In this document: piece by piece, positions 19,858 to 28,108 of the stretch
Numbering within the stretch: the stretch's first letter is position 1
How the letters are laid out: every line of letters begins with the position of its first letter
From: Vreelandella populi
GTDB taxonomy: Bacteria; Pseudomonadota; Gammaproteobacteria; Pseudomonadales; Halomonadaceae
Assembly (NCBI RefSeq): GCF_003989825.1
Contig: NZ_RZHE01000015.1
Coordinates: 62,001 to 126,000 of the forward strand
Direction: 5' to 3'
DNA length: 64,000 nt
Notes under the pieces: generated by a model
What the model was told of the DNA's origin: nothing
Seen by the model: the letters and a program-made list of their open reading frames with translations, nothing else
Databases searched by the model: none
Made by a program: the position numbers and the translations under genes

Positions 19858-19906
19858 CGAAAGCCTTATCGAGGTTTTCGAAAGCCTAGCCCCACCAAAC
19901 GAAAGC
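19858..19906. promoter_or_regulatory. Three CGAAAGC direct repeats at exact 21-bp spacing (putative DeoR operator)
   Basis: CGAAAGC occurs at 19858-19864, 19879-19885 and 19900-19906, a start-to-start distance of 21 bp both times (two helical turns). They lie between the divergent DeoR gene and the binding-protein gene. CGAAA-containing repeats are typical of DeoR-family operators. Binding is inferred. Confidence 0.7.
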
Positions 19907-19907
19907 G

Positions 19908-19939
19908 TACTGTCACGATGTTGTAAGGTGATGACAGTA
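19908..19939. promoter_or_regulatory. 8-bp inverted repeat TACTGTCA/TGACAGTA upstream of the binding-protein gene
   Basis: A perfect 8-bp inverted repeat with a 16-bp gap sits directly after the CGAAAGC repeats and 34 bp before the binding-protein start. It could be a second operator or a 5'-UTR hairpin. The ligand is unknown. Confidence 0.5.
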
Positions 19940-19972
19940 GTGTGAGCAGGGTTAACTCACTGGAGATTCCTG

Positions 19973-20965
19973 ATGCTCAAGCGCTCACTCTGCACCGCCG
20001 TTACTCTTGCCAGCACGCTCGCAGGCTTAGCTCTCTCAGCAAGTGCCGTTGCCGACGATAAACTCGTGCTCTATACCAGCCAGCCCAACAGCGATGCCCA
20101 GCAAACAGTCGATGCCTTTCAGGCGGCTTATCCGGATATTGAAGTGGAGTGGGTGCGCGACGGCACTACACGCTTAATGACCCGCCTGCGCTCCGAGCTT
20201 TCCGCCGGGGTCAGCAACCCTGACGTGCTGCTGATCGCCGATAGCATGACCATGGAGTCGTTAAAGCAGGAAAACTACTTGCAACCTTACCTAAGCCCCG
20301 CCCGAGAGGCCTTTGACGCCGAGCTTTTTGACCCGGACGGCTACTACTACGGCACCAAACTGATCACCACCGGAATCGTGTACAACACCGGTGCTGAAGA
20401 GCAACCGCAAAGCTGGCAGGACCTGCTCAAGCCCGAATACGAAGGTCTGGTCACGATGCCAAGCCCCCTCTACTCAGGTGCTGCACTGATTCATATGGCG
20501 GCGATTAGTGAGAACCCTGACCTGGGTGAGGGCTACTACTATGCGCTTCACGATAACCGTACCGAGGCCCAGGGCGGCAACGGCGGTGTGTTCAACGCAG
20601 TGGCGGCCGGCACCAAGCCTTACGGGATCGTGGTGGATTTTCTACCCATCCGCGAAGCGGCCAAAGGCTCACCGGTTGAGTTTGTCTTCCCTGAAGAAGG
20701 TGTGAGCGCGGTAACCGAGCCCGTCGCGATCATGGCAGGCGCCAAGAATGTCGATGCAGCGCAAAAGTTTGTCGATTTCGTGCTTTCGGAAGAAGGCCAG
20801 CAGCTTGTCAGCGAGCAGGGTTATCTGCCTGCCCATCCGGGTGTCACCCCGCCGGAAGGCTTCCCCGCCCGTGACACCATCGAACTGATGCCCGTCGATA
20901 TCGCCCAGGCGCTTGAGCATGAAGCAGCCCTGAAGCAGCGTTTCAGCGATCTGTTCGGCGGCTGA
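19973..20965 (+). CDS. ABC transporter periplasmic substrate-binding protein (FbpA/AfuA/AepX type)
   Basis: A 330-residue type II periplasmic binding protein with a signal peptide (residues 1-27, ending SAVADD). It has the family opening LVLYTSQPNSDAQQTVDAF and the closing AQKFVDFVLSEEGQQLVSEQ. Relatives carry ferric iron (FbpA), hexose phosphates (AfuA) or 2-aminoethylphosphonate (AepX). The ligand cannot be fixed here. The neighbouring phosphatase and beta-CASP protein and the DeoR regulator favour a phosphorylated organic ligand over iron. It is first in a five-gene operon, 2 bp before the permease. Confidence 0.88.
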   Translation: MLKRSLCTAVTLASTLAGLALSASAVADDKLVLYTSQPNSDAQQTVDAFQAAYPDIEVEWVRDGTTRLMTRLRSELSAGVSNPDVLLIADSMTMESLKQENYLQPYLSPAREAFDAELFDPDGYYYGTKLITTGIVYNTGAEEQPQSWQDLLKPEYEGLVTMPSPLYSGAALIHMAAISENPDLGEGYYYALHDNRTEAQGGNGGVFNAVAAGTKPYGIVVDFLPIREAAKGSPVEFVFPEEGVSAVTEPVAIMAGAKNVDAAQKFVDFVLSEEGQQLVSEQGYLPAHPGVTPPEGFPARDTIELMPVDIAQALEHEAALKQRFSDLFGG

Positions 20966-20967
20966 TC

Positions 20968-22668
20968 ATGTCACCGAGTCTTACCCAAGGCAGCCAGCAT
21001 CGCTGGCTGCTTACCCTTTTGACGCTTACCGTCGTCCTGCTGAGCCTGGCGCCTAGCCTGCGCCTTTTGGTTGAAGCGTTAAGCGATCTGACGCAAGGGA
21101 GCAACGCGCCGCTCTGGCGCGTGCTCCAGTCAGCGAGCACCTGGCGGGCGCTGTCGCACAGCCTCTACACCTCGGGGCTGGGCATGCTGATTGCCCTTGC
21201 GCTAGGCAGCCTGTTTGCGTTCGTAATCACCCTGACCGACATTCGCGGCAAGGCGTGGCTGGTGTTCTGCTTTATGCTGCCGATGATGATTCCCCCCCAA
21301 GTCACGGCGCTTAGCTGGCTACAGCTATTTGGCCCGGCAAGCCCTTTACTTAAAAGCATCGGCATGGCGCCTCCACTGGGCAGCCCACAGCCGCTCTACT
21401 CAGCGGAAGGCATCGCGCTACTGCTGGGTATTCAAAGTGCCCCGCTGGTGTTTCTGGCACTGCGCACGTCGCTACTTTCCTTACCCCGCGAGCTTGTCGA
21501 AGCCGCCCGTATTAGCGGCGCCCGACAAACTCAGGTATGGCGTCATATCGTGCTGCCCGTGACGAGAAGCGGCCTGGTGGCAGGTGCCGCCATGGCGTTT
21601 ATCTCAAGCCTGGGTAACTTTGGTATTCCCGCCATGCTGGGCATTCCTGCGGGCTATTATGTTCTGCCCACGTTGATCTATCAGCGCATGGCCAGTTTTG
21701 GCACCGGCGTACTCGCTGAAATGGCCGCACTTTCGCTGTTGATTGGCGTACTGGCGCTGGCGGGTGTGGCGCTTCAGCAATACTGGATGGGCCGTAGCCG
21801 CTTCGGGCTGGTGGGGCATAGCGGGCGCGCCCATGATTTCTCACTGGGCCGCTTTCGCGCCTTGGTCACGGTGCTGCTGGTAAGCGTGTTGTTGGTCATT
21901 CTTGTCGCGCCGCTGGTGGCACTGGTAGTCAGCTCGCTGGTACCAGCCATGGGCGTACCGCTCAATGCCGATACCGCCACCCTAAATGCCTACCATGAAG
22001 TGATTGGCCGCCAGGGCGCTACATGGCGCGCCATGCGCAATAGCTTTTGGCTCGCCGGTGGCGCGTCCGTGGTGCTTATGCTGTGTAGTTTGCCGTTGGC
22101 GTACCGCCTCCAGCGGCTTCCCGCGCGCCTGCAAAACCTGACGCTGAGTATTATCGAGCTACCTTACGCCCTGCCCGGCGTGGTGCTGGCGATTGCCTGC
22201 ATTCTGCTGTTCGTGCGCCCATTACCTGTTATCAACGTCGCGCTTTACGGCACGCTGGGGCTGATCTTCGTGGCTTATCTGGCGCGTTTTCTGGTGGTGT
22301 GTTTGAAGCCGGTCAGCGCAAGCCTCGCCCAGTTAGACCCCTCCCTTGAAGAAGCTGCCCAGCTCGCCGGTGCCGGTCCGTGGCGCCGCCTTGCCACCAT
22401 CGTCATGCCGCTGATTGCCCCCGCGCTATTTGCCGGTGGGCTTTTGGTGTTTCTGTTGGCCGTCAACGAGCTGACGGTCTCAGCGCTGTTATGGAGCGCC
22501 GGTAACGAAACCCTGGGCGTGCTGATTTTCAACCTCGACGAGGGCGGCGAAAGCGTGCTGGCCTCAGCGGTGTCCGTGCTGGTCGTGCTGATGGTCGCCT
22601 CACTCATGCTGTCGCTTAGCCTTCTGGCCCCGCGTTTACCCAAAGGAGTCGTGCCATGGCAGGGCTAA
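20968..22668 (+). CDS. ABC transporter permease, two fused permease domains
   Basis: A 566-residue inner-membrane protein of the FbpB/AfuB/thiamine type with tandem permease domains. The first EAA loop is ELVEAARISGARQTQVWRHI (about 172-191). The second is SLEEAAQLAGAGPWRRLATI (about 462-481). About 12 hydrophobic segments are seen. It starts 2 bp after the binding-protein stop, and its 3' end overlaps the ATPase gene by 13 bp. As one chain it supplies the whole membrane channel for this importer. Confidence 0.92.
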   Translation: MSPSLTQGSQHRWLLTLLTLTVVLLSLAPSLRLLVEALSDLTQGSNAPLWRVLQSASTWRALSHSLYTSGLGMLIALALGSLFAFVITLTDIRGKAWLVFCFMLPMMIPPQVTALSWLQLFGPASPLLKSIGMAPPLGSPQPLYSAEGIALLLGIQSAPLVFLALRTSLLSLPRELVEAARISGARQTQVWRHIVLPVTRSGLVAGAAMAFISSLGNFGIPAMLGIPAGYYVLPTLIYQRMASFGTGVLAEMAALSLLIGVLALAGVALQQYWMGRSRFGLVGHSGRAHDFSLGRFRALVTVLLVSVLLVILVAPLVALVVSSLVPAMGVPLNADTATLNAYHEVIGRQGATWRAMRNSFWLAGGASVVLMLCSLPLAYRLQRLPARLQNLTLSIIELPYALPGVVLAIACILLFVRPLPVINVALYGTLGLIFVAYLARFLVVCLKPVSASLAQLDPSLEEAAQLAGAGPWRRLATIVMPLIAPALFAGGLLVFLLAVNELTVSALLWSAGNETLGVLIFNLDEGGESVLASAVSVLVVLMVASLMLSLSLLAPRLPKGVVPWQG

Positions 22669-23702
22669 CCCTCAAGCAAGTCACCAAGCAGTTTGGCGAA
22701 CATAAGGCCGTGGACGGCCTTTCGCTGACGGTCGAACCGGGCGAGTTTGTCGCCCTTCTCGGCCCCAGCGGCTGCGGAAAAACCACCATGCTGCGTATGC
22801 TGGCCGGGTTCGAGCAGGTCAGTGCCGGGGAAATCCATCTGGGCGATAAGCTTCTGGCAAGCGAGCAACACCACGTACTCCCCGAGCAGCGCAACATGGC
22901 CATGGTATTTCAATCCTACGCGCTGTGGCCGCATATGAGCGTTGCCGATAACGTCGGCTACCCGCTCAAGCTACGCGGCGTGCGTGGTGCAGAGTACCAG
23001 CGCCGCATTGGGCAGGCGCTTTCCCTGGTAGCCCTTGAACCCTACGCCCAGCGCACGCCTCAGGATTTAAGCGGCGGCCAGCGCCAGCGCGTGGCCCTCG
23101 CTCGCTGTCTGGTCACTGACCCTTCGGTCGTGCTACTGGATGAGCCCTTGGCGAACCTTGACCGTCACCTGCGCGCTTCCATGGAGCACAGCTTTGCGGA
23201 TTTTCATCGTCGCACCGAAGCCACCATGGTCTACGTCACTCACGATCAAAGCGAAGCCATGGCGTTGGCCGACCGTATTGCGGTCATGCAGGCGGGCAAA
23301 CTGGTGCAGTGGGCCACGCCCGAAACGCTTTACCGCGAACCGCGCACACCCTGGGTGGCAAGCTTTATCGGCCAGGGCAGCCAGTTAATGATTGATACCG
23401 GTGCGCCGGGCCGTCGAATCAGCGGTAATGAGTTGATGCGGGGGCTGACGTCACCCGCCTCTCAACGCTCCCAGCCGGTACTGGTTCGTCCTGAACATAT
23501 TCAGGTGCATCCCGACGCGCCAAGCCAACAAGATTTAACGGCGCGCGTTGAGCGCCAGACGTTTCGTGGCGAGCGCTACGAACTGCACCTGCATCTGAAC
23601 AGTGGTGAAACGCTGCTGGCCTATCATTCCCAGGCGCTCCAAGAGGGCCAGCAGGTGGCGCTAACGCTACTGGAAGGCTGGTGTCTGGAGCCTGACCAAT
23701 GA
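22656..23702 (+). CDS. ABC transporter ATP-binding protein
   Basis: A 348-residue ATPase with Walker A LLGPSGCGKTTMLRML, Q-loop VFQSYALWPHMSV, signature LSGGQRQRVALARCL, Walker B VVLLDEPLANLD and switch His VTHDQSEA. The C-terminal TOBE-like region (about 275-345) is typical of FbpC/PotA-type ATPases. AAAGGAG precedes the ATG. The stop overlaps the following beta-CASP gene (ATGA). Confidence 0.93.
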   Translation: MAGLTLKQVTKQFGEHKAVDGLSLTVEPGEFVALLGPSGCGKTTMLRMLAGFEQVSAGEIHLGDKLLASEQHHVLPEQRNMAMVFQSYALWPHMSVADNVGYPLKLRGVRGAEYQRRIGQALSLVALEPYAQRTPQDLSGGQRQRVALARCLVTDPSVVLLDEPLANLDRHLRASMEHSFADFHRRTEATMVYVTHDQSEAMALADRIAVMQAGKLVQWATPETLYREPRTPWVASFIGQGSQLMIDTGAPGRRISGNELMRGLTSPASQRSQPVLVRPEHIQVHPDAPSQQDLTARVERQTFRGERYELHLHLNSGETLLAYHSQALQEGQQVALTLLEGWCLEPDQ

Positions 23703-24787
23703 GCGCCAGGATCGATATTCTAAGCGGCCTGGGCGACAAAGGCCCGGCGGCCATTGTGGTGGAAGCCAACGTCAAGCGGATTCTGCTGGATGCCGGCGGC
23801 GCGTTGCATCCAGGCGAAGCAATCACCTGGGCACGCGGGCTCGATGTCGATGCGGTGATTATCAGCCACGACCATGTGGATCATATTGGCGGGGTGAGCG
23901 AACTTCCCCCGACGCTGCCGCTTTACTGCACGCCGCTTGTTGCCCAGGCACTTCCCAAAGGGCGAGCCTGGCAACCGCTGCCCGAGCGCGGCACCTGCCG
24001 GATTGCGGGTATTGAGGTGACCACCGGTCAAGCAGGCCATTCGTTGGGCGGGGTATGGATTCACCTGGGTGTCGAGGGCGGCATTTTCTACAGTGGTGAC
24101 GCCTGCTTTGAATCGCAGCTATTTCCGTTTGATACGCCCCCGCCCGCGAATATTGCCCTGCTCGATGCCTCCTACGGCACCTATGATCAACCCCAACAGG
24201 CGTGTGTTGACGCCATCAGCGAACATCTGAACCGCCCGCTGGCTTTCCCGGTACCCGAATCAGGCCGGGCGCTTGAAATGGCGCTCTGGCTAGCCGAAGA
24301 GGCGGATGCCCGTGGGCTTTCACTTGCCATCGACCCGATTATTCGAGCCAACCTGAAAACACTGCTGGCACTCCCTGCGACGCTGCGCCGTTCTCATTCG
24401 GATGAAAGAATAGAAGCGCTCCTGGCGCGCCCCGATGCCTCTCAACCAAGTCTCAAGCTGATCAGCGACCGTGACGATACGGCCGCCATGTGGCCAGGCT
24501 TTCACCTGCTGCACACCGGTTACCTGACGCCTTCGCGCTGCGCCGAGCTTTCCGCCGGCGACATCCTCTGGCAGCGCTGGAATGTACACCTGCGCGCCTC
24601 GCACCTGGTTGAGCTTGCCGACCAGATAAACGCCGAGCATGTCGTGCCACTGTTTACCCACTTATCCGACCCCGCCCTGAGCGCATGGCGCACACTGCTG
24701 GGTGCGCGCCTCGCCACGGAAAAGGCACTTTTTTTGAATAACCACGTTTTGAACGCTATCCCCTCGAATAACAGGAGCCTTGCATGA
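23699..24787 (+). CDS. Beta-CASP-type metallo-beta-lactamase-fold protein (putative nuclease)
   Basis: A 362-residue protein of the MBL superfamily. Metal motifs are SHDHVDHIGG (His57, His59, Asp61, His62), AGHSLGG (His114), SGDACFES (Asp134) and LLDASYG. Then comes a beta-CASP-like stretch, LAFPVPESGRALEMALWLAE (about 181-200). The closing motifs are HLRASH (about 298-303) and VVPLFTH (His321). This order is that of RNase J/CPSF-type RNA or DNA processing nucleases, shortened. No signal peptide, so cytoplasmic. It is coupled by overlap to the ABC ATPase and to a polynucleotide phosphatase. A small-molecule phosphodiesterase role cannot be excluded. Confidence 0.82.
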   Translation: MSARIDILSGLGDKGPAAIVVEANVKRILLDAGGALHPGEAITWARGLDVDAVIISHDHVDHIGGVSELPPTLPLYCTPLVAQALPKGRAWQPLPERGTCRIAGIEVTTGQAGHSLGGVWIHLGVEGGIFYSGDACFESQLFPFDTPPPANIALLDASYGTYDQPQQACVDAISEHLNRPLAFPVPESGRALEMALWLAEEADARGLSLAIDPIIRANLKTLLALPATLRRSHSDERIEALLARPDASQPSLKLISDRDDTAAMWPGFHLLHTGYLTPSRCAELSAGDILWQRWNVHLRASHLVELADQINAEHVVPLFTHLSDPALSAWRTLLGARLATEKALFLNNHVLNAIPSNNRSLA

Positions 24788-25233
24788 GCCAAGCGGTGAT
24801 TGTCGATGTCGACGGTACGTTAGCCGAATTTCATCCCACGAAAGTGCACGAATGGGTGTTAGGGCCCACAAAACAGTGGGATCCCTTCTTTGCGCATATG
24901 GCACAAGCACCGGTGATCGAACCAGTCGCTCGGCTGGTAAAATTACTCAAAGCCCAAGGTCAGCAGATCGTGATTTGCAGCGGCCGCCCGGATACCCACC
25001 GCGAGCATACCCATGAGTGGCTGACCCGCAACGCGATCCCATTTGACGCCATGTACCTGCGCCCGGATGGCCATGACCACGTGGATGATGAAGCGGTCAA
25101 AGAAGCCCTGCTCAGCACCATGCGTGAAGACGGCTTCGAACCCTGGCTGGTGCTGGATGACCGCGATGCGGTGGTTGCCCAGTGGCGCGCCCTGGGCCTT
25201 ACCTGTCTGCAATGCGCCCCGGGTGATTTTTAA
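24784..25233 (+). CDS. HAD phosphatase similar to the T4 polynucleotide kinase 3'-phosphatase domain
   Basis: A 149-residue HAD protein. Motif I is VIVDVDGTLAEF (Asp8, Asp10), motif II CSGRPDTHRE (66-68) and motif IV VLDDRDAVVAQWRALGL (DDR at 125-127), ending CAPGDF. The end closely matches the T4 Pnkp phosphatase C-terminus, which ends ASGDF after a similar MWRRIG segment. There is no kinase P-loop. T4 Pnkp removes 3'-phosphate and 2',3'-cyclic phosphate from nucleic acid ends or nucleotides. AGGAG precedes the ATG, which overlaps the beta-CASP stop. Last gene of the operon. Confidence 0.85.
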   Translation: MSQAVIVDVDGTLAEFHPTKVHEWVLGPTKQWDPFFAHMAQAPVIEPVARLVKLLKAQGQQIVICSGRPDTHREHTHEWLTRNAIPFDAMYLRPDGHDHVDDEAVKEALLSTMREDGFEPWLVLDDRDAVVAQWRALGLTCLQCAPGDF

Positions 25234-25254
25234 TCCGCCCGGCGTCTGCATACG

Positions 25255-25428
25255 CTATTGATTGAGTTTTTTGCGCCGCTGCTCGGCTCGTTTAATAGTG
25301 GCAAGTTTCTCGGGCCGCTTCATGGACTTCCATTGGCGGATCTCTTCAATCCTGCGCCCACAGCCAGTACACATTCCGCCTTTTAGCTGACAGGCAGATA
25401 TGCAGGGGCTGTCGATTTTATTGGCCAT
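25255..25428 (-). CDS. DUF1289 small cysteine-rich protein
   Basis: A 57-residue protein with the DUF1289 pattern SPCISACQLKGGMCTGCGRR followed by IEEIRQW; four Cys probably bind metal. The ATG at 25428 overlaps the stop of the gene before it (ATGA). The tail is rich in Lys/Arg. The role is unknown; the family is widespread in proteobacteria, often next to small housekeeping genes. Confidence 0.82.
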   Translation of the reverse strand: MANKIDSPCISACQLKGGMCTGCGRRIEEIRQWKSMKRPEKLATIKRAEQRRKKLNQ

Positions 25429-25793
25429 CAATGCCTCACTGCACGTGAGCGCAACCGGCGCTGCCAGTCGCCGCCATGGGCGCGCTGGCACGCCTGCTCG
25501 CTATCGAAATCGATATGGCGTGCCACACTATCAAGCGCCACGCCTGCCTCAGCCAAGGCGCTGGCCGTAAGCTCATGTAGGCGCTGCTTGGCATCACCCT
25601 TTAGCGCTGAGGCCAGGTGGGCATCAGTATCAAACACCCAGATGACGACCAGGCTGTCGGGGAAGTGCTGGTAATCAACACAATGAGTTAGCCAGACAAA
25701 CCCAGGCACTTCAGCCTTGGCCTGCTCACAGGCATCGGTCAGCGATGCGACGAGCTGGCGCTCTAGCTTGCCGCGTTCCCTTTTGGCAATCAT
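25428..25793 (-). CDS. Conserved hypothetical protein
   Basis: A 121-residue soluble protein not assigned to a family. It opens with a basic stretch MIAKRERGKLERQL, then has a compact alpha/beta region with VPGFVWLTHCVDYQHFPDSL and VVIWVFDTDAHL. No signal peptide or membrane segment. GGGAG precedes the ATG, and the stop overlaps the DUF1289 start, so the pair is co-translated. Its real coding nature is supported by that coupling. Confidence 0.7.
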   Translation of the reverse strand: MIAKRERGKLERQLVASLTDACEQAKAEVPGFVWLTHCVDYQHFPDSLVVIWVFDTDAHLASALKGDAKQRLHELTASALAEAGVALDSVARHIDFDSEQACQRAHGGDWQRRLRSRAVRH

Positions 25794-25847
25794 GTAACTC
25801 CCTGACTTGGTAAATAAGTAAGTTCTTCCCCGGAAAGGTATAACATT

Positions 25848-27014
25848 TTAAGACATCAAGGGAGCGCCTGACCGCCGCTGCCATAGCAGAAGCACTATTG
25901 GCAATAACGAAACAGGGATCAGTAGCGCATTGAGCATCGCCCAGCCCAAGGTGTTGACCAACGGCCCCGCTAGTAGCGCCGTTAAGGCGACCGTACCGAA
26001 TACGAGAAACTCGTTGGCCGCCTGAGTGCGCGCCTTATCCGCCGGCTGATAGCTTTGTGTTAATAACCCGGTGGCGGGCAGGAAGGTAAAATTCCAACCA
26101 ACGCCCAGCAGAATCAGCGCAACGTTAAAGCCAGCAAACCCGGCATCGAACTGTGCGGCGACCGCGCTTGCGGCCAGCAATAAACAGCCAGCTCCAATCA
26201 TGCGCGGGGCGCCAAAGCGTGCCGTCAAATGGCCGGTAAAAAATGAGGGCAGGAACATGGCGACCACATGCCACTGTATGGTCATGGCGACATGGTTAAA
26301 ATCGTGCCCGGCGCCTGCCATTGCCAGCGGCGTTGCCGTCATTGCCACGTTCATTACCCCATAGCCGACCGCTGCCGAACTAACGGCGAGCAGGAAGATG
26401 GGCTGGCGTAAGATAGCCGACAAGGGCTTCTTCTCGCCTTGAACCACCTCCACAAAGGCCACCGGCAAGCGCGTACAAAGCAGTATGCCGAGTGCCAGCG
26501 CGTAGAGCACGCCAAGCCCGACAAAGCTGCCCAGAAACGGCGTTTCGCTCAGCTCGCGGCTAAAGCGGGCAAGCCAGGGGCCAAAGAACGCCGCCAGCAC
26601 ACCGCCGCCCATCACTAAACCAATGGCTTTATCACGCAGGGCCGTTGGGGCTGCCTCAATGGCTGCAAAGCGATAAAGCTGCCCAAAACCGATGCCGATA
26701 CCAATCAGCCAGGTCGCCAGCAGGAACAGCCCAAAGCTCTGTTGGCGTAGCGCGGCAATGGCCACTGCCGTGCCTACCAAGCCGATAAGATTGCCCAGCA
26801 CAAAGCCGCGCTTGCGGCCCAACCGCCCCATGATCAACGACGCGGGAATCGTTGCACACATCAGCCCCAGCCACTGGCTGGCCACCGGCGCGGTGGCCCA
26901 GTTAGCCGTCGGTGCCAGCGAGGCGCCAATGAGTGGCGATACGGCAATCAGCAGGATATTGCCGCTAACCAACAGCGCCTGACACAGCGATAACAGCGTG
27001 ACGGTTAAGGGCAT
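25848..27014 (-). CDS. MFS transporter
   Basis: A 388-residue inner-membrane protein with about 12 hydrophobic segments and the loop 2-3 motif GRLGRKRGFVLGN (about 62-74) of the major facilitator superfamily. The start overlaps the end of the GlxA-like regulator gene by 10 bp, so both are on one transcript. The substrate is not determinable; an efflux or uptake role linked to the regulator's signal is an inference. Confidence 0.88.
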   Translation of the reverse strand: MPLTVTLLSLCQALLVSGNILLIAVSPLIGASLAPTANWATAPVASQWLGLMCATIPASLIMGRLGRKRGFVLGNLIGLVGTAVAIAALRQQSFGLFLLATWLIGIGIGFGQLYRFAAIEAAPTALRDKAIGLVMGGGVLAAFFGPWLARFSRELSETPFLGSFVGLGVLYALALGILLCTRLPVAFVEVVQGEKKPLSAILRQPIFLLAVSSAAVGYGVMNVAMTATPLAMAGAGHDFNHVAMTIQWHVVAMFLPSFFTGHLTARFGAPRMIGAGCLLLAASAVAAQFDAGFAGFNVALILLGVGWNFTFLPATGLLTQSYQPADKARTQAANEFLVFGTVALTALLAGPLVNTLGWAMLNALLIPVSLLPIVLLLWQRRSGAPLMS

Positions 27015-28021
27015 GACGATGGCTCCAAAAGCGTAGGCATAAGGGTAGACGTTGCAGCCGCGCCGAAGCGCTGACGATATACAGAGGGGGAAACACCGTA
27101 GTAACGTTGGAACTGACGGCGCAGCTGTTCGGCGCCTCCCAGTCGCCAGCGCTCGGCCAGCCGCTCGAGCGATACCGCTTGGCGCTCATCCAGCAGCGCC
27201 AGACGCGCTTGCTCCAGGCGTAGCTGAGTTAAGTAGGTGCCCGGCGTCGTGGTTAAGTGACGCTTGAACAGGCGAGTAAGGTGACGCGGTGACACGGCCA
27301 TGAGTGCTGCCATACTTTCCAGCGAATGTGCTCCGCCGGGGTCGGCATGCAGATGATCAAGCAAACGGCGCAGCGGGCCGGCATCTTGCTGGCAGCGCAG
27401 AATTTCACTGAACTGTGACTGCCCCCCTGGGCGATGCAAAAACATTACCAGCTCACGCGCCACCCGCCCGGCAAGGGCTGCGCCGTGGTCGGCCTCTACC
27501 AGCGAAAGTGCCAGATCGATACCGGCCGTCACTCCGGCACTGGTGTAGCGATCGCCGCTTTGAATATACAGCGCATCGGGCTCAACGCTCAGCGCCGGGT
27601 ACTCCTCAGCAAGCTGGTCGGCGTGGCGCCAATGGGTGGTGACCCGCTGGCCATCCAACAGCCCGGCGGCCGCCAGCAGAAAAGCCCCCGAGCAGATGGA
27701 ACCTAACCGGCGCACCTGGGGCGCTATCTCGCGCAAATGTGTCAGCACGTGCTGGTCGTGACGTTTATCCATGACGCCGCTACCGCCCGCGATCAGCAGC
27801 GTATCCAGAGGCAGCAGTTGAGGCATATCGGCATAAGCATGATTGGCGCACACTGCGAGCCCGCCGTTGGTCATCAACGGGCCTGGCGCATCAGCAATAA
27901 GCGTTAATTGATATAGCGGTTCGGGGCTTAGCGCATTGGCACTGGCAAAGACCTGCCAGGGGCCGCTGACATCCAGCAGCTGACAGTTTGGGTAAGCCAA
28001 TAAGGCAATATGGCGCGTCAC
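27005..28021 (-). CDS. GlxA-family transcriptional regulator (DJ-1/PfpI plus AraC HTH)
   Basis: A 338-residue protein. The N-terminal DJ-1/PfpI-like domain (about 5-170) shows LDVSGPWQVFASAN and SICSGAFLLAAAGLLDG. The C-terminal AraC-type double helix-turn-helix (about 225-325) shows MAVSPRHLTRLFKRHL and the second-helix region WRLGGAEQLRRQFQRYYGVSP. The GTG at 28021 is chosen because GGAG lies seven bases upstream; a longer frame lacks a site. It is co-transcribed with the MFS gene, which it probably controls. GlxA-type regulators often sense nitrogenous compounds. Confidence 0.88.
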   Translation of the reverse strand: MTRHIALLAYPNCQLLDVSGPWQVFASANALSPEPLYQLTLIADAPGPLMTNGGLAVCANHAYADMPQLLPLDTLLIAGGSGVMDKRHDQHVLTHLREIAPQVRRLGSICSGAFLLAAAGLLDGQRVTTHWRHADQLAEEYPALSVEPDALYIQSGDRYTSAGVTAGIDLALSLVEADHGAALAGRVARELVMFLHRPGGQSQFSEILRCQQDAGPLRRLLDHLHADPGGAHSLESMAALMAVSPRHLTRLFKRHLTTTPGTYLTQLRLEQARLALLDERQAVSLERLAERWRLGGAEQLRRQFQRYYGVSPSVYRQRFGAAATSTLMPTLLEPSSCP

Positions 28022-28108
28022 GTTCTCTCTCCAGATCGTTAGTAGGGAGAGTTTCCGCCGAGCGCGATATGTCTTCAAGGACCATTACCCCACCGATACG
28101 GACATTGC

